This document shows positions 32,492 to 43,189 of a DNA stretch of 64,000 bases, one piece after another (the first letter of the stretch is position 1; each line of letters opens with the position of its first letter). The translations under genes were made by a program, and so were the position numbers. The stretch lies in contig NC_092872.1 of the NCBI RefSeq assembly GCF_028372415.1, forward strand, positions 516,584,224 to 516,648,223, given 5' to 3'. Source of the DNA: Notamacropus eugenii. Lineage: Eukaryota; Chordata; Mammalia; Diprotodontia; Macropodidae. Under the pieces are notes generated by a model. It was not told the origin of the DNA, did no database searches, and saw nothing but the letters and a program-made list of their open reading frames with translations.

Positions 32492-33165
32492 GGATTCCAT
32501 TCAATCAATCTATCAATAAACAAGTATTATTATTTATATTTAAATTATATTTATAGTTATTGATTACCTGCTGTGTGCCTGACTGAGTGCCAGGTAATGG
32601 GGTTACAAGTACAAAGAATGAAACAATCCTTACCTTCAAGGAGTTTCCATTCTAATGCAGTAAATAAATCCATATAAAATACATACAGCACAATGTAAAT
32701 TTAATACATAAATAAATGTATATACAATGCATACATATATATATTACAAGGTAGCTTGGGAGGGCACTAGTAGATGGAGAATCAGCCTATGGAGCATGAG
32801 CTGCATCTGAAAAGAAGAGGGGGTCCTATGAGGAGGAAGTAAGGAAGGAGAACATTCTAGTCATGGGAGATGGATGAGTGGTACAATTGTATAAAGAAGA
32901 AAACAGAGTGGTGTGTGTGAGGAACAGAGAAAAATCTAATGCAGGAGGGAAAGGAATGTCCAGTGAGGCTTGAAAAATAAGTTGGAGCCAGATTGTGAAG
33001 GGTTTTAAAAGCTAGACAGAGGAGTTTATGTTTTATCCTAGAGGCAAGCAGGAAGCCACTAGAATCAGTTAAGTAGGAGAGTCACATGGTCAGGTCAGTG
33101 CTTAAGGAAAATTGCTTTGGTAGCTGTGAGCAGGGAGGTGAATCAAGAGGCTTTTGCAATGTTCT
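32492..33165 (-). mobile_element. L2, antisense
   Basis: ttgattacctgctgtgtgcc, ccttaccttcaaggagtttcc, aaggaggagaacattctagtc-type block, gaagggttttaaaagctagac, tttatgttttatcctagagg, tggtcaggtcagtgcttaag. An AT-rich run (32690-32745) interrupts it. Confidence 0.85.
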
Positions 33166-33345
33166 TGCCTTGAGATGATGGGAGTGTCAGAACCAGCTGC
33201 TGACCCTGGGCAAGTCATTTCCCTTTTCTGTTCCCTCTTCTGTAAAATGAGAGTAGGATTAAAGGATCTCCCAGGTCCCTTTGAGGTCTAAATGGTACCT
33301 GGCACATACTAAATGTTTCGTAAATGCTTATTGATAGATTATTTA
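33166..33345 (+). mobile_element. MIR
   Basis: gctgaccctgggcaagtcat, ttctgtaaaatgagagtagg and ctggcacatactaaatgttt. Confidence 0.75.
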
Positions 33346-33440
33346 GATTACAGGATGATCAGTGAAGAACTAGAATGGACCTCAGAGGTCATCTCATCCA
33401 ATGCCCTCATTTTAGAGATGAGGAAGCCAGTGGGGCAGCT
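33346..33440 (-). mobile_element. MIR fragment
   Basis: gaatggacctcagaggtcat ctcatccaatgccctcatt, antisense. Confidence 0.75.
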
Positions 33441-33612
33441 GACAGGGGTCATCAGGCAGGCACAAGATTTGGTTGCTACCACATACAGAAATCAACCAAT
33501 AACCTTCCTCCCAGATTTTCTTTCCTATTGCTTTCAACAAAAGAACAGGCACCCCAGTTGTGAATAGTTAGTAACCCCTTGATTTAAAATCTGTGTGTGG
33601 TATACATCCAAT

Positions 33613-33793
33613 CAGGGGTTCTTAACCTTTCCTATGTCACAGTCTTCTTTGTCAGTATGGTGAAGCCTATGCATACCTGCTCAGAATGAAGTTTTTAAAT
33701 GCATTAAGATATACAGGATTACAAAGCAAACCATTTATCTTGAAATACAATTATCATAATTTATAAAAATAGACTTTCAGTTAAGAACCCCTG
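33613..33793. mobile_element. hAT-type MITE (181 bp)
   Basis: Perfect 14-bp terminal inverted repeats, caggggttcttaac at 33613-33626 and gttaagaacccctg at 33780-33793. Internal block gtatggtgaagcctatgca. No clear 8-bp flanking repeat remains. Confidence 0.9.
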
Positions 33794-33829
33794 GTAAATG
33801 GATAATATGAAAACTGCTACTGACTTTTA

Positions 33830-33945
33830 TTGGTTTGGGTTTTTTGTTGGGTTTTTTTGCCTTTCTTTGTATCTCCCATGCTTATCACAGAGCCTGATCC
33901 ATAGTATACCCTTAATAAATGTTGATTGACTGACTGACTTCCCTT
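33830..33945 (+). mobile_element. L2 3' terminus
   Basis: ttatcacagagcctgatccat, cccttaataaatgttgattg actgactg. Confidence 0.8.
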
Positions 33946-33954
33946 CCAGGATTA

Positions 33955-34085
33955 AAAGCCATAAGAGTTATAGTTTCTATAGGTTTGCAAAGTATTGTCC
34001 TCACAACAGCCCTGTGAGATAGAGAATGCAATTCTTATTATTATCATTTTACAGATGAGGAAACTGAGGTTTTGAATAAGACAGA
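33955..34085 (-). mobile_element. THER1/MIR fragment
   Basis: tttgcaaagtattgtcctcac, aacagccctgtgagatagag, ttttacagatgaggaaactg. Confidence 0.8.
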
Positions 34086-34440
34086 GAACCCCAAAGAAGG
34101 TCATAGGCCAATTCTGCCTCACCATCCAGCCTTCTTCAGACTCTCCTCAACCCCATGACGACACTTTGTAAATCGCAGGCATCAGGCTGTATTGCTATCA
34201 GGACCTTGACCAGGGGACTTGACCATGTGCCCAGCACCCAGGGACTCACACTGATACTGCTTACTACTGGCTCTTTCTTTCCCTTCTCTCTGCAAGCTTC
34301 CTTCATAAGCAAACTGAGTAGCTGTGCTGCGGGCTGTATGAGCCAGCCTATGGCTAATTGTTCTATACCTACGAGGCAGACCATGTCCCTCTCTGCACTT
34401 CCTTTCCACCCTGGATCTCATGGGAGACTGGCAACTGATT
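34086..34440. other. Unique sequence
   Basis: No repeat recognised. A 128-codon plus frame (34155-34541) and two minus frames overlap one another; none has a recognised domain. GC content is moderate. Confidence 0.4.
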
Positions 34441-34600
34441 CAATATGTCTTTCATTCTTTCCTTCCTTCAGTAAATCTTTATTGGGCATCTATTTGGCAC
34501 AGTGTCCAAGGTCCTATGTTAAGGGCATGAGGAATACATAAGTTACATAAAACACAATCCTTGACCTGAAAGTGCTTGACATTCTAAAAGAAGATGGTGT
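34441..34600 (-). mobile_element. L2 3' end fragment
   Basis: cagtaaatctttattgggca, cacagtgtccaaggtcctat, ccttgacctgaaagtgctt. Confidence 0.7.
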
Positions 34601-34920
34601 GGTAGAATGGAAAGAATACCAGGTCTAGAATTAGAGAACTGGTGATCTAGATCTAGATCCCGAGATCCTAGTTTTGTCACTTAACTACTTAGGAAATGCT
34701 GGTCAGACCTCAGTTTCTCTTGGCCCCAGTTTCCTCCTATGTGTTACATAGCTCTATATCCCGTGCAGCACTGAGCATGTTTAACATTTAACTTTAAATA
34801 CATTAGCTCCTCAACAAGTGTAATATTTGTTGACTAAGAGATTAAGTACAGAACAAGAGTACTTGTAAAATGAAGGGGGATTAGAGTATATGGTCTGTGA
34901 CATCCCTTCTAGCTCTGTCT
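34601..34920 (+). mobile_element. Two MIR-like copies
   Basis: gtgtggtagaatggaaagaa with tgtcacttaactacttagg; then cttgtaaaatgaagggggat with atcccttctagctctgtctg. Confidence 0.65.
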
Positions 34921-35440
34921 GTGATCCTTCATAAAACATACACAAATGTCTACCTCCCTCCCAGCCTTGCTTCATTCACATCACTTACCTTCATGCACCA
35001 AACTAGACCAAGGATTCTCTAGTTTGATTATGCCCTCTCCTGCCTCCATACATTTGTACAAGTGATTCACCATACCTGGAAGGTAATGACTTTTTATTCT
35101 CCTTCTGCTGACATTTTCTTTTTCTTAAATGTTCAATTCAGATAGCATTATTCTCCCACCCTACTCAATCTCCCACTTTTCCTACCCCTTGCTGAAGCCT
35201 TCCCTGATCTCCCCAGATAATGAGATCTCTCTATTCTCAATTTTTTCCTACTCCATATGAATCCCTCCTGTGTCCATCCCACTCTAGAATCTTCCTTATT
35301 GATGCACATGTCATACTTCCTCCATAAATGGAAATTGCTTAAGGGGAAGGAAGGAGTTCTTTTTCTTCTTTCCATCCATTTACTTAAAACAGTGGCTAAC
35401 ATATAGTAGATGGCTTATTGGTATATGCTGAACTGAACTG
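34921..35440 (+). mobile_element. L2 3' end
   Basis: gaagccttccctgatctcccc near 35190, ttgatgcacatgtcatactt, aattgcttaaggggaaggaag, and the terminal ggcttattggtatatgctga actgaactg. Confidence 0.75.
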
Positions 35441-35690
35441 AACTGAAAAGTCTACAAGATCACATGAATTAGTGAGAGCAGCTTGAATTCATTGTCACAG
35501 TATTGGAGTTCTGACCTCCTTTTCCCCATTTACCACTATATGATCTGGATCAACTGCTGGTTCTTTTTTTCTTCTAGATTCCAGTTTTTAGATGTGGAAA
35601 ATGGGAATAATTTATTCTCACCCTCTTGCTCACTTAAGAAGCATGAAATAACTATCATGTTTGGAGTCTGGATCACTATTTGGGGGGGAA
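35441..35690. other. Unassigned sequence
   Basis: Contains weak MIR-like words only (atttaccactatatgatctgg); nothing else. Confidence 0.4.
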
Positions 35691-35694
35691 GGAA

Positions 35695-35890
35695 CAGGAG
35701 AACTCTGAAAGTGTGCAGTGTAATGAAAAGATCTGTGGCCTGGTGGTCAGGAGACCCAGAATCCACTGACTGGATATAAAATCTCAGACAAGTATCTTAC
35801 ATTCTCTGGACTCAATTTTCTCATCTGCCTTGTTGGGGGAGTTGAATTAGATCATCCCTAAGGACCCATTTAGCTCTAGTGAGCATTTCT
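35695..35890 (+). mobile_element. MIR with L3-like tail
   Basis: gcctggtggtcaggagaccc, attttctcatctgccttgtt, acccatttagctctagtgag. Confidence 0.7.
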
Positions 35891-35899
35891 GTACTTCTA

Positions 35900-36260
35900 G
35901 GATTGACTGTGGTTCTGCCTCTAGGAAGGATTCTGAAATGCTCCCACTCTCTGGATGACCCCAACTGGCAGGCCAAAGAGAGCTTTGAACATCCCCCTTG
36001 GTGACAGGGAGGCTCAGCAGAGAAATATCTGCTGCTGCCAAACTTTACAGCCCTGGAGAGCTGCAGACCATGAAGATATCCTGTTTGTCAGCAGCTGAGT
36101 CTAGTAACTGGGAAGTGATCTGAGTAATAATTGTGAGATCCAATTATCCTCCCTAGCCTGATTGGGCATGAACTGGAAATTCCCTATAATATTGTCTAAT
36201 TAAATTATTCCTCACCTCCTCCCCCTTTTATGGACGCCTCCTGCTCTCATTTACTCAGCT
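35900..36260. promoter_or_regulatory. Candidate conserved non-coding element
   Basis: Unique block with tgagtaataattgtgagatc caattatcctcc (36121-36152), cctgattgggcatgaac and gtctaattaaattattcctc (36194-36213). TAAT cores are dense and the block is free of repeats. Function inferred only. Confidence 0.4.
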
Positions 36261-36612
36261 CTTAAAGCTCCTTCAGAAACCTCCTCAAAGGGGTTTGACT
36301 GGTTCCTTGCCACTTCCTGCCCTTCCCTTCCCCTTTGCCCAAGCACTTTACTCTGTGGTCTGGCTGGGTAGGGAGAATTGGAGTGCCCATCTCCCCATTT
36401 AGCCCAAAGTGGGCAAGAGGAAGGATCATTAAGTCCCAGGGAGATAAAAGTCCCAGGCAAAGTTTTTTTCTTGGGTTTGGGCCTGGAACTTGTGCAATCA
36501 GAATTTTTGGTCAGAGGAGATAAAGAGCCCCAACAAAGATAACAGAGGCCATCGTGTGTGTTTAACTTGGTGACTCATCAGATTTGCAGAGCGAACTTAC
36601 AGGATTCTGAGG
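36261..36612. promoter_or_regulatory. Candidate element with GATA and AP-1 sites
   Basis: Two agataa words (36518-36523, 36537-36542) and a perfect tgactca (36571-36577) lie within 60 bases, with ttgtgcaat upstream. Repeat-free. Confidence 0.4.
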
Positions 36613-36614
36613 AA

Positions 36615-36970
36615 TGGTTTGTGTATGGAATTATAGAATGTCAGAGCTGGAAGAATTCTTAGAATACAGAACACAAGATGTTAGAACTGGTCAAGACAGT
36701 AGAAAATAGAATGTAGGAGTTAAAAAGGCCTTGGGACAAAGAATGTCAAAAGAAACCTCAGAAGGTTTCAGAAGCATAGAATATAGAATCTCAAAACAGG
36801 GAGGACTCTTAGAATTAAGAGCATTAGATCATAGGATATTAAAGATGGAAGAAACCTTACAAAACAGAGTATAAAGGGGGTTAGCACCCTGCAACATAAA
36901 ATGTGAATATATAGATTGTTAGAATTGGAAAGGACATAATAGAGCTAGAAGAGACGTCAGATGTGATCTG
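36615..36970. repeat. Tandem MIR-derived units (about nine)
   Basis: Units at about 36628, 36660, 36692, 36735, 36770, 36805, 36835, 36900 and 36925, e.g. gaatgtcagagctggaagaa and gatgttagaactggtcaag. Same unit as at 29.7 kb. Confidence 0.8.
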
Positions 36971-37150
36971 ATTCTCAGTATTTCTACTTGAGTGGGAATC
37001 TCCTCTACAGCGTTTCCTTGGCTGTCTAACTCCCATTTTAAGATCCCTAGTGAGTAAAATGTCTCCCTTTCCCCAAATACTCTTGTAAAACCTTTCACTT
37101 CAACTCTAGTCTGTTTCTCCTCCTAGAACAACTCACAACTCCTCCAAAGT
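36971..37150 (-). mobile_element. L3/CR1 fragment
   Basis: gagtgggaatctcctctacag and cttttacttcaa-like blocks aligned with the 41700 copy; ctagtctgtttctcctcct. Confidence 0.55.
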
Positions 37151-37159
37151 GATCAAAAC

Positions 37160-37790
37160 CAAAAAATCAGCCAGGATCCAAGATGAAGGTAGGACTTACA
37201 CACTTGCTGTTGGACTAAGAAGTGTGTTGAATTTGAATAGCATTCATGTGGTATCCACAGGTACCTTTTAGAATTTCAAGGAGTCATTCCTTTGAGATCC
37301 CTACAGGTAGTGTGGTTGGAAATTATTGGCTGGATGATAGGGACAAATGGGGACAAACCTAGAGGAAGGCTAGCAAGATGGCAAAGGGACTGAGACCACA
37401 CCATACAACAATCCATTGTAAGAATGGGGGATTTTTATCCTAAAGAAAGGAAGATGTGGTGGGAGATGGGCATCATTCATGTCATCAAATGTCTGAAGGG
37501 CTACAAATGGTAGAAAGATTAGTCTGGCCCTACTTAGTCTCAGAGTGCAAAAGTAGAAACAGGTGGTGAAAGTAATGGATTTTAGTTCAATCTAAGGAAA
37601 AACTTCCTAATGATCAGAACTATCCGAAATTGGAAAGGGCAGCCTCAGGAAATCATGAGTACCATGTCACTGGAAGTCTCCAAGAAGAGGCTAGTTGACC
37701 ACTTGTCAAAGATAGAGATTCTTGCTCAAGTATAGGTTAGACTGGCCAGTCTCTCTTTCTGAGATCTCTTTCTGCTCTGACCAGGCACAA
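37160..37790 (+). mobile_element. L3/CR1 3' end
   Basis: ctagcaagatggcaaagggac, atcattcatgtcatcaaatg, gaaaaacttcctaatgatcag, aattggaaagggcagcctcag, ctggaagtctccaagaagagg and tgagatctctttctgctctga run in CR1/L3 order. Confidence 0.8.
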
Positions 37791-38140
37791 TAAAGTGATC
37801 CTCTAGGTCATATAGACCACAGAGAAGTGAGGTAGGTTTGTCTCCTCTCCCTGGTTCTTTTGGTCCCTCAGTTCAAAGTATGCCTGGGCTGTCACCAGGG
37901 TGTCATCTAGGCTATTTGACCCGGAAGGTAGCTTTTGAGAGAGAGTCCCAGAAAGACTCACTATCTTGGGTGAATTGCACCTCACTTGCTCCAGCCTTCT
38001 CTCCATTTTTCCTCTTCCCTTCTTAGGTCCAGAGGAATTAGAGAGGTTATAAATGGGGGAAAAAGGTCAGAGGCTCTACCAGGTCACAGGGTCAGAGGAG
38101 ACTGAAGAAACAATCAACTAACTACTCGTGTAAATTTGAC
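37791..38140. other. Unassigned sequence
   Basis: No family recognised; two short overlapping frames without support. Confidence 0.4.
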
Positions 38141-38720
38141 TGTCATACCACTTCAACTTTCCTTGGCCACATGACATTAACTGCCTTCCACAATTTGGTG
38201 CCCTCTCTCTTTTTAACATTATCTCCAATCATTCTCCATCACACATTTTATATTCCAGTCAAACTAAAAAAAATCTCCTCCTCCCTGTCTTTCACCCTAA
38301 ATTCATCCTTCACTCTTATCCTTTTTGCCTTTAGTTAAATTGTTCCTTTCACCTACCTCTGTCCTTTCTTCTCTTCCTCCTCACCAGTTCTAATTCTACC
38401 CAAACTTTACAACCCAACTCAAATTATCTCTTCCAGGAAACCCTTACTTCCATCTCCACCCCTCTAAGAAATCAGCAATGACTCTGACATCCCATACCAC
38501 CTTATTCCTCACTTCTCTAATACACTTACAATATAATGCTATGTATTAGGGTTATCTGTGTTTGTGTCTTATTCCCCTTAAAAACTGTAAGGGTCAGAGG
38601 TCATGTCTCATCGTCATATTATTATATCTAGTATACTTCCTGGGGCCTAGCACAATGCTTTGTACACAATAGATACTTAATAAAGTGAATGAGTGATATA
38701 GCTTTTCCCCTAATTACTCA
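38141..38720 (+). mobile_element. L2 3' end
   Basis: gacattaactgccttccaca near 38170, acaacccaactcaaattatc, caggaaacccttacttccatc, atgctatgtattagggttatc, and cctagcacaatgctttgtac with cttaataaagtgaatgagtg. Confidence 0.85.
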
Positions 38721-38870
38721 GTAAAGTCTTGCTTGTAAAGGTAATCAAGCAATACATATTTATTTAAGAGTCTAATTGTACCAGCTAGGGATGTGAAGAC
38801 AGAAATTAAATGATCCCTCCCCTCAAAGAGCTTCACATCAGAGGTGACAGCTCCTGGGTAGGATTAAAAT
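38721..38870 (-). mobile_element. L2 terminal fragment
   Basis: aatacatatttatttaagagt and gatccctcccctcaaagagc. Confidence 0.6.
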
Positions 38871-39190
38871 ACTAGGCAAACAGCTGTGGTTCTGGAGTCA
38901 GAGAACCTGAGTTTGAAGCCTGCCTCTGATGGGTGACCTATGTGAGACTGGACAAGACTGGAAGGTTAAAACACAGGAAAATGCTGCTGGTGACAGTGAC
39001 AATGATGCTGCTGATCCAGAACAATCATACAAAGCAGTGTAGACAGAGTGCTAAAAGAATAATAAAGATAAATCAGGAAAAGTGAGCTAATTATCCCTAA
39101 AACGAGAAAAGAAGATCAATGAAGCATTTAAAAATACACAGAAAAGAAGAAAGTTCAGAGGGTGATAGACAAGTGGGACAGCTTTGGAAC
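38871..39190. other. MIR fragment then unassigned A-rich sequence
   Basis: 38885-38960 has ggttctggagtcagagaacc tgagtttgaagcc, a sense MIR. The rest is A-rich (cacagaaaagaagaaagttc) and not assigned. Confidence 0.5.
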
Positions 39191-39197
39191 TGATGTG

Positions 39198-39311
39198 TTG
39201 AATTTATATTATATATAGTATATCATATATTTAACTTATATATTATATATATTATATGATGTATAGTATGTAGTATATACTATATATACAGTATATAGCA
39301 TATCATATACT
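39198..39311. repeat. AT-rich imperfect palindromic tract
   Basis: About 110 bp of tata/gtat/catat words, strongly self-complementary. Confidence 0.9.
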
Positions 39312-39344
39312 TTTAAAGAGCAAGTTCAACATAACTATTTCACA

Positions 39345-39440
39345 CATAATCCTTTTTCTCTCTCTTTGTATCCAGCAAGCACAGTCCCCAGCATGCAGTA
39401 AATGCTTAATAAATATCTGTTGACTGACTGAAACTGTCTT
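39345..39440 (+). mobile_element. L2 3' terminus
   Basis: tccccagcatgcagtaaatg cttaataaatatctg ttgactgactg. Confidence 0.8.
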
Positions 39441-39611
39441 GATCTTCTATGGAGGGAGGAGGCGAGGGGGAATTTTACTAAGCCAGATACTGGAGGCATG
39501 TCACAGCACCTAGCGAAGTACCTATCAAATGGTAGATAGTTAATGAGTACTGTTTGAATAGATGTATGCATGCATAAATGAGCGAAACTGACAGGAGGGC
39601 TGTTAGAATAT

Positions 39612-39868
39612 ACCACGACATGTTGTTATTTAGTTGTATCAGTCATATCTAACTTTTCAAGACCCCATTTGAGGTTTTCTTGGCAAAGATACTGGATGGG
39701 TTGCGTTTCCTTTTCCTCATTTTATAGATGAGGAAACGGAGGCAAATAGGGTGAAGTGACTTGCCCAGGGTCACACAGTTGGTAAGTGTCTGAGATTGGA
39801 TTTGAACTGAAGTGTTCCTGACTCTGGGCAGAAACTCTCTATCCACTGTGCTACCTAGCTGCCTTTAC
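39612..39868 (-). mobile_element. MAR1/SINE1
   Basis: Antisense full copy from tgttgttatttagttgtatc to the head ccactgtgctacctagctgcc. Includes ccatttgaggttttcttggc and cagggtcacacagttggtaag. Confidence 0.9.
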
Positions 39869-39874
39869 CACAGT

Positions 39875-40125
39875 ATAGGAAAATATAATAGGAATTAGGA
39901 AATGTGTTAGATCTGAAGTCAGGAGCCTTAGACTTAGTTTCCTTCTCTAACACTTACTGCCTATGACTTAGTGGCTTAAGCAAGCCACTTCTCTGAACCT
40001 CAGTTTCTCCACCTGCATTATGGAGGTAATTCATGACCTCCTGCAAGGTCATTTTGATGAGAGTATTTTGCAAGCCTTAATGGGATTTGTTGTTATTATT
40101 ATCATTGCAGCAGTCCAGGTGTGAG
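39875..40125 (+). mobile_element. MIR/THER1
   Basis: gatctgaagtcaggagcctta, ttaagcaagccacttctctg, tcagtttctccacctgcatt, ttttgcaagccttaatggg. Confidence 0.75.
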
Positions 40126-40720
40126 GTGATGGAGAAAATGTGTCTCAGCCTTGGCTGGGGTGGAGAGACCAGTTACAATTTCTCACCCAGAGGAGCTAGG
40201 AGAAACAGTGCCCAGACTTGAGCTCCTCAGGCTGCCCTCCCCGAGCCCTCCCTCACAAAGAGACTCCAGCAAAGAATCCTGTTGTGGGGAGGGCTGGCAC
40301 CACTGTTGAGAACCATGGGACCACACATGATGAGCTGCCTCCTGGCAGTGGGCAAGAAGCCATGGAGGTCCCAGCTTCCCATCAGCCCCCTCCAAGGTTG
40401 ATGGATGGTCTGCACGGCTTCTGGGCTTGGCTCTCATTGTGCTAAGCCTTGGTTGGGGGAGGGGGGCAAGGTAAAAACTGTCTGGGAGGCTCTTAAAAAT
40501 GCAGTGTTTGCCTAATAGTGTCAGGGTTTCCTTTCTCTTTCTTCTTCTTCAAGCTCCCAAAGAGCATTTAGGGTCAAAGGCTAGCTATGGCATGAAGTAG
40601 CAAGGACTTCACAGGAGGTTATGGAAAACAGGAAACGAGGATGGAGGCTTTCTTGTCAATTGGAAACCCAGGCCTCCCATCTTAATTTCTCATACCACAC
40701 TTGTAGAACTTTGGTCCTCA
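40126..40720. other. Unique GC-richer block
   Basis: No repeat except about 30 bases of L2-like sequence at the start. It contains gggtcaaagg (40571-40580, nuclear-receptor DR1-like) and three overlapping 62-84-codon frames on both strands without domains. Confidence 0.4.
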
Positions 40721-40724
40721 AGAA

Positions 40725-40802
40725 TATCAGAGTTGGACCTTAAAACATAGAGTGTTAGAATTGGACTGATATTAGAATATAGAATGTCAGAGCTACAAGG
40801 GA
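40725..40802. repeat. Two to three MIR-derived tail units
   Basis: gagtgttagaattggactga, atagaatgtcagagctacaa. Confidence 0.75.
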
Positions 40803-41060
40803 CCATGTTGTTTTTGTTAAGTCGGTATTGTCATGTCTGACTTTTTGTGACCCCATTTGGGGTTTATCTTGGCAAAGATACTGGAATGTTTTGCCATTTC
40901 TTTCTCTAACTCATTGTATGGATGAAGAAACTGAGGTAAACAGGGTTAAGTGACTTGCCCAGGATCATACAGCTAGTAAATGTCTGAGACTCCATTTGAA
41001 CTGAGACCTTCCTGACTCTGGTCCCAGCATTTTATCCACTGAGCCACCTAGCTGCCCACA
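40803..41060 (-). mobile_element. MAR1/SINE1
   Basis: Antisense full copy inserted within the MIR-like tail: tgtttttgttaagtcggtat at one end, ccactgagccacctagctgcc at the other; the MIR resumes with aaaggaccttaacaaccatc. Confidence 0.9.
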
Positions 41061-41111
41061 AAGGACCTTAACAACCATCTAATCTAGGGATTCTTAAGCT
41101 ATGGTCCATGA

Positions 41112-41138
41112 AATAGATAGATAGATAGACAGACAGAT

Positions 41139-41177
<39 letters not shown>

Positions 41178-41239
41178 TAGATAGATAGATAGAGAGATAG
41201 AAAGATAGACAGACAGACAGACAGACAGATAGATAGATA
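41112..41239. repeat. (ATAG/ACAG)n microsatellite
   Basis: About 32 tetranucleotide units in alternating blocks of gata and gaca type. Confidence 0.95.
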
Positions 41240-41351
41240 AACTATTTCAATATACTTCCCTTTCTCTACAATCTTATTTATTTTGTTTTATGCCTTTCAA
41301 AACATTAGGTAGATAAAGTAAATAGAGAGACTACCAGAAAGATGCTAAATT

Positions 41352-41422
41352 TATACATATATATGTATATATAAAACATATTTACATATATAATATATGT
41401 GTATATATATATATAATTTATT
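41352..41422. repeat. (AT)-rich simple repeat
   Basis: tatatatatatataattta and related words inside the hAT element. Confidence 0.85.
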
Positions 41423-41635
41423 TCCCCCAAAATCCTGCTTTTTTATCTTATACATCACAAAACATTATTCTGAGGTGTCCAGAGATTTCACCAGATTGTC
41501 AAAAGGTGTACATTGTATGTAAAAAAAATAAAGCTTAAGAACTCCTGATCTGGTCCAACTTGTCATTTTTCAGACAGGTAAACTTCCCCCTGAGAGAATC
41601 ACAACATCTCAGAGCAAGAAGGGGCCTTAGGGGCC

Positions 41636-41895
41636 ATCCACCCCAAACTCATCCCTCCCAGAAATCACCTTTATGACATACCCCACTAATGGTCATCTAG
41701 TTTCTGCCTGAGTTATCTCTAGCAATGGGAAGTTCACCCCCTTGTCAGGTTATCTTCTTGAAAAGCTCTGTAATAAAAGTCTTCTTTCTAATTCTGAGCC
41801 TAAAAATGTCTCCTTGAAACATCCATTCACTCATTTTGGTTCTTTCTTCTTCCATATGACATTTCGTGAACACTTTTGAAGGCAGAGATAGGATA
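41636..41895 (-). mobile_element. L3/CR1 fragment
   Basis: agcaatgggaagttcacccc, ttgaaaagctctgtaataaaa, gtctccttgaaacatccattc, ttccatatgacatttcgtgaa. Confidence 0.75.
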
Positions 41896-42235
41896 ATAAG
41901 ATCTAGAACTGCAAGGGACCTAAAGGGGCCATCTATTTTGATCCTGTCCTCTTACAGAGGAGAAAATTAAAGCTAAGTGACTTCCCCAAGATCACATCAG
42001 TGGCAGAATTTGAATCTACGTCCTTAGACTCCAAAGCTAGGGCTTTTTCAGTCCTGGATTTCACGTCTGACACACTGGATTTGAATTCCATATCTGTAAT
42101 TCCCTACCAATGTTACCCTTGGACAATTTATCTCTCTGGGTCTCAATTTCCTCATCTGTCAAATGAAATGGTTAGAATACATGATTGCTAAGGTTCCTTC
42201 TAGCTGAAAAATCCTCTGATTCTATTTGAAGTCAT
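41896..42235. mobile_element. MIR (antisense) then MIR (sense)
   Basis: 41900-42030 antisense (gaaaattaaagctaagtgac); 42050-42230 sense (attcctcatctgtcaaatg, aaggttccttctagctg). Confidence 0.7.
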
Positions 42236-43085
42236 GCAGTGAGTCAGTAGCAAAGCCTGGACAAGAACCGATCTCCTGATCTAGGTCTAGGTCTAGGTAT
42301 TTTTTTTTGGTTGTTGTTTTGCACAGACCCTATTCTTCTAAATGTAATGCCATTTGTGGTTACTTCTTCCTTTGGCAAAGATATCATGATGGGGAAGAAG
42401 GATATTGATGTCTCTGTATCTGATTCTCCTCCACCTCCTTCTCTTTGCCTCAGTTTCCTTCATCTACCTCTTGCCTTTCTCCAGGGAGGCAGTAAAGTAT
42501 CCTGTTTCAGACACTCCTGAAAGTAGGATGAGGAGTGGTAATTAGGATCATTAGTACGGGTGGTAGTGACCTGCTTGCACCTTCAGAGAAGGTCAGCCAG
42601 GGCTGGGCAAAGTGTGGGCTGCGGAGGGCACTCAGGGTTCATGCAACCTTGCTAATATTGCCAGTCAGACTGCTGCTCCCCAGCTCTTCCGGCCCTTAAA
42701 CAGGGGGCCCCAGGGACAATCCCTGCCAGCCTCCTCCGCCCCCTCCTATGTAATCTCCAAGCATCTCAGGAACAGACAGGCTGAGGAGGTAGTGTGGTTT
42801 GGGGGATGAAGGCAGACACCCTGGAGGCAGAGCCTCCTTAATAACAGGTTTCAAGCTGCAGCAGGGTTATTTGAACCTTGTAGACAAGGTTCAAAAAATC
42901 GATCAGGCCCACAAAAAATGTTTACCAGCCTGGGAAGCCTCCCACCTCAGTTCCCACACTCCACATCCCGCTGGCAGCATTTTAAGGAAGGATCACCCCA
43001 TCAGGCCTGAAAGCTGGGTTTTCTGTCTCAAGTTGAAATTCAGGTTTGCCCAGCTGGGCCCTAATGGATTTTAATTTGGTATAGG
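42236..43085. promoter_or_regulatory. Unique block, candidate regulatory region
   Basis: From about 42590 to 43080 I see no repeat. It has a RUNX-like tgtggttt (42793-42800), a small inverted word gaaccttgtagacaaggttc (42872-42891), acaaaaaatgtttaccagcc (Forkhead-like) and ttaatttgg. Three short frames show no domain. Enhancer role is inferred. Confidence 0.4.
42872..42891. repeat. 20-bp perfect inverted repeat
   Basis: gaaccttg taga caaggttc: 8-bp arms around a 4-base centre, in a unique, GC-moderate context. Confidence 0.9.
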
Positions 43086-43189
43086 TCTCAACATGGCTGA
43101 ACTAAGATGGGGAGATAGATGAAGTTTGCTCTCTTCACTACTCACCATCCCTATCTCCTCACAACCCTGCAGAGGGTCCCAAGAAATTC

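Larger units (their letters stand above)
41085..41547. mobile_element. hAT-type element carrying microsatellites (463 bp)
   Basis: Left end tagggattcttaagct, right end agcttaagaactcctg, inverted to each other over about 14 of 16 bases. Flanking 8-bp repeats atctaatc (41077-41084) and atctggtc (41548-41555), 6 of 8 identical. The interior has ttcaccagattgtcaaaagg, as in the relatives, plus two large simple repeats. Confidence 0.85.
41061..41635 (-). mobile_element. MIR-like SINE split by hAT
   Basis: Left stub ggaccttaacaaccatctaatc; right stub atctggtccaacttgtcattt tcagacagg. The hAT element lies between. Confidence 0.8.

Noticed and set aside
33613..33793. Target-site duplication for this hAT element
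   Set aside because: The flanking 8-mers catccaat and gtaaatgg do not match, so it was left out of the shared target-site finding.
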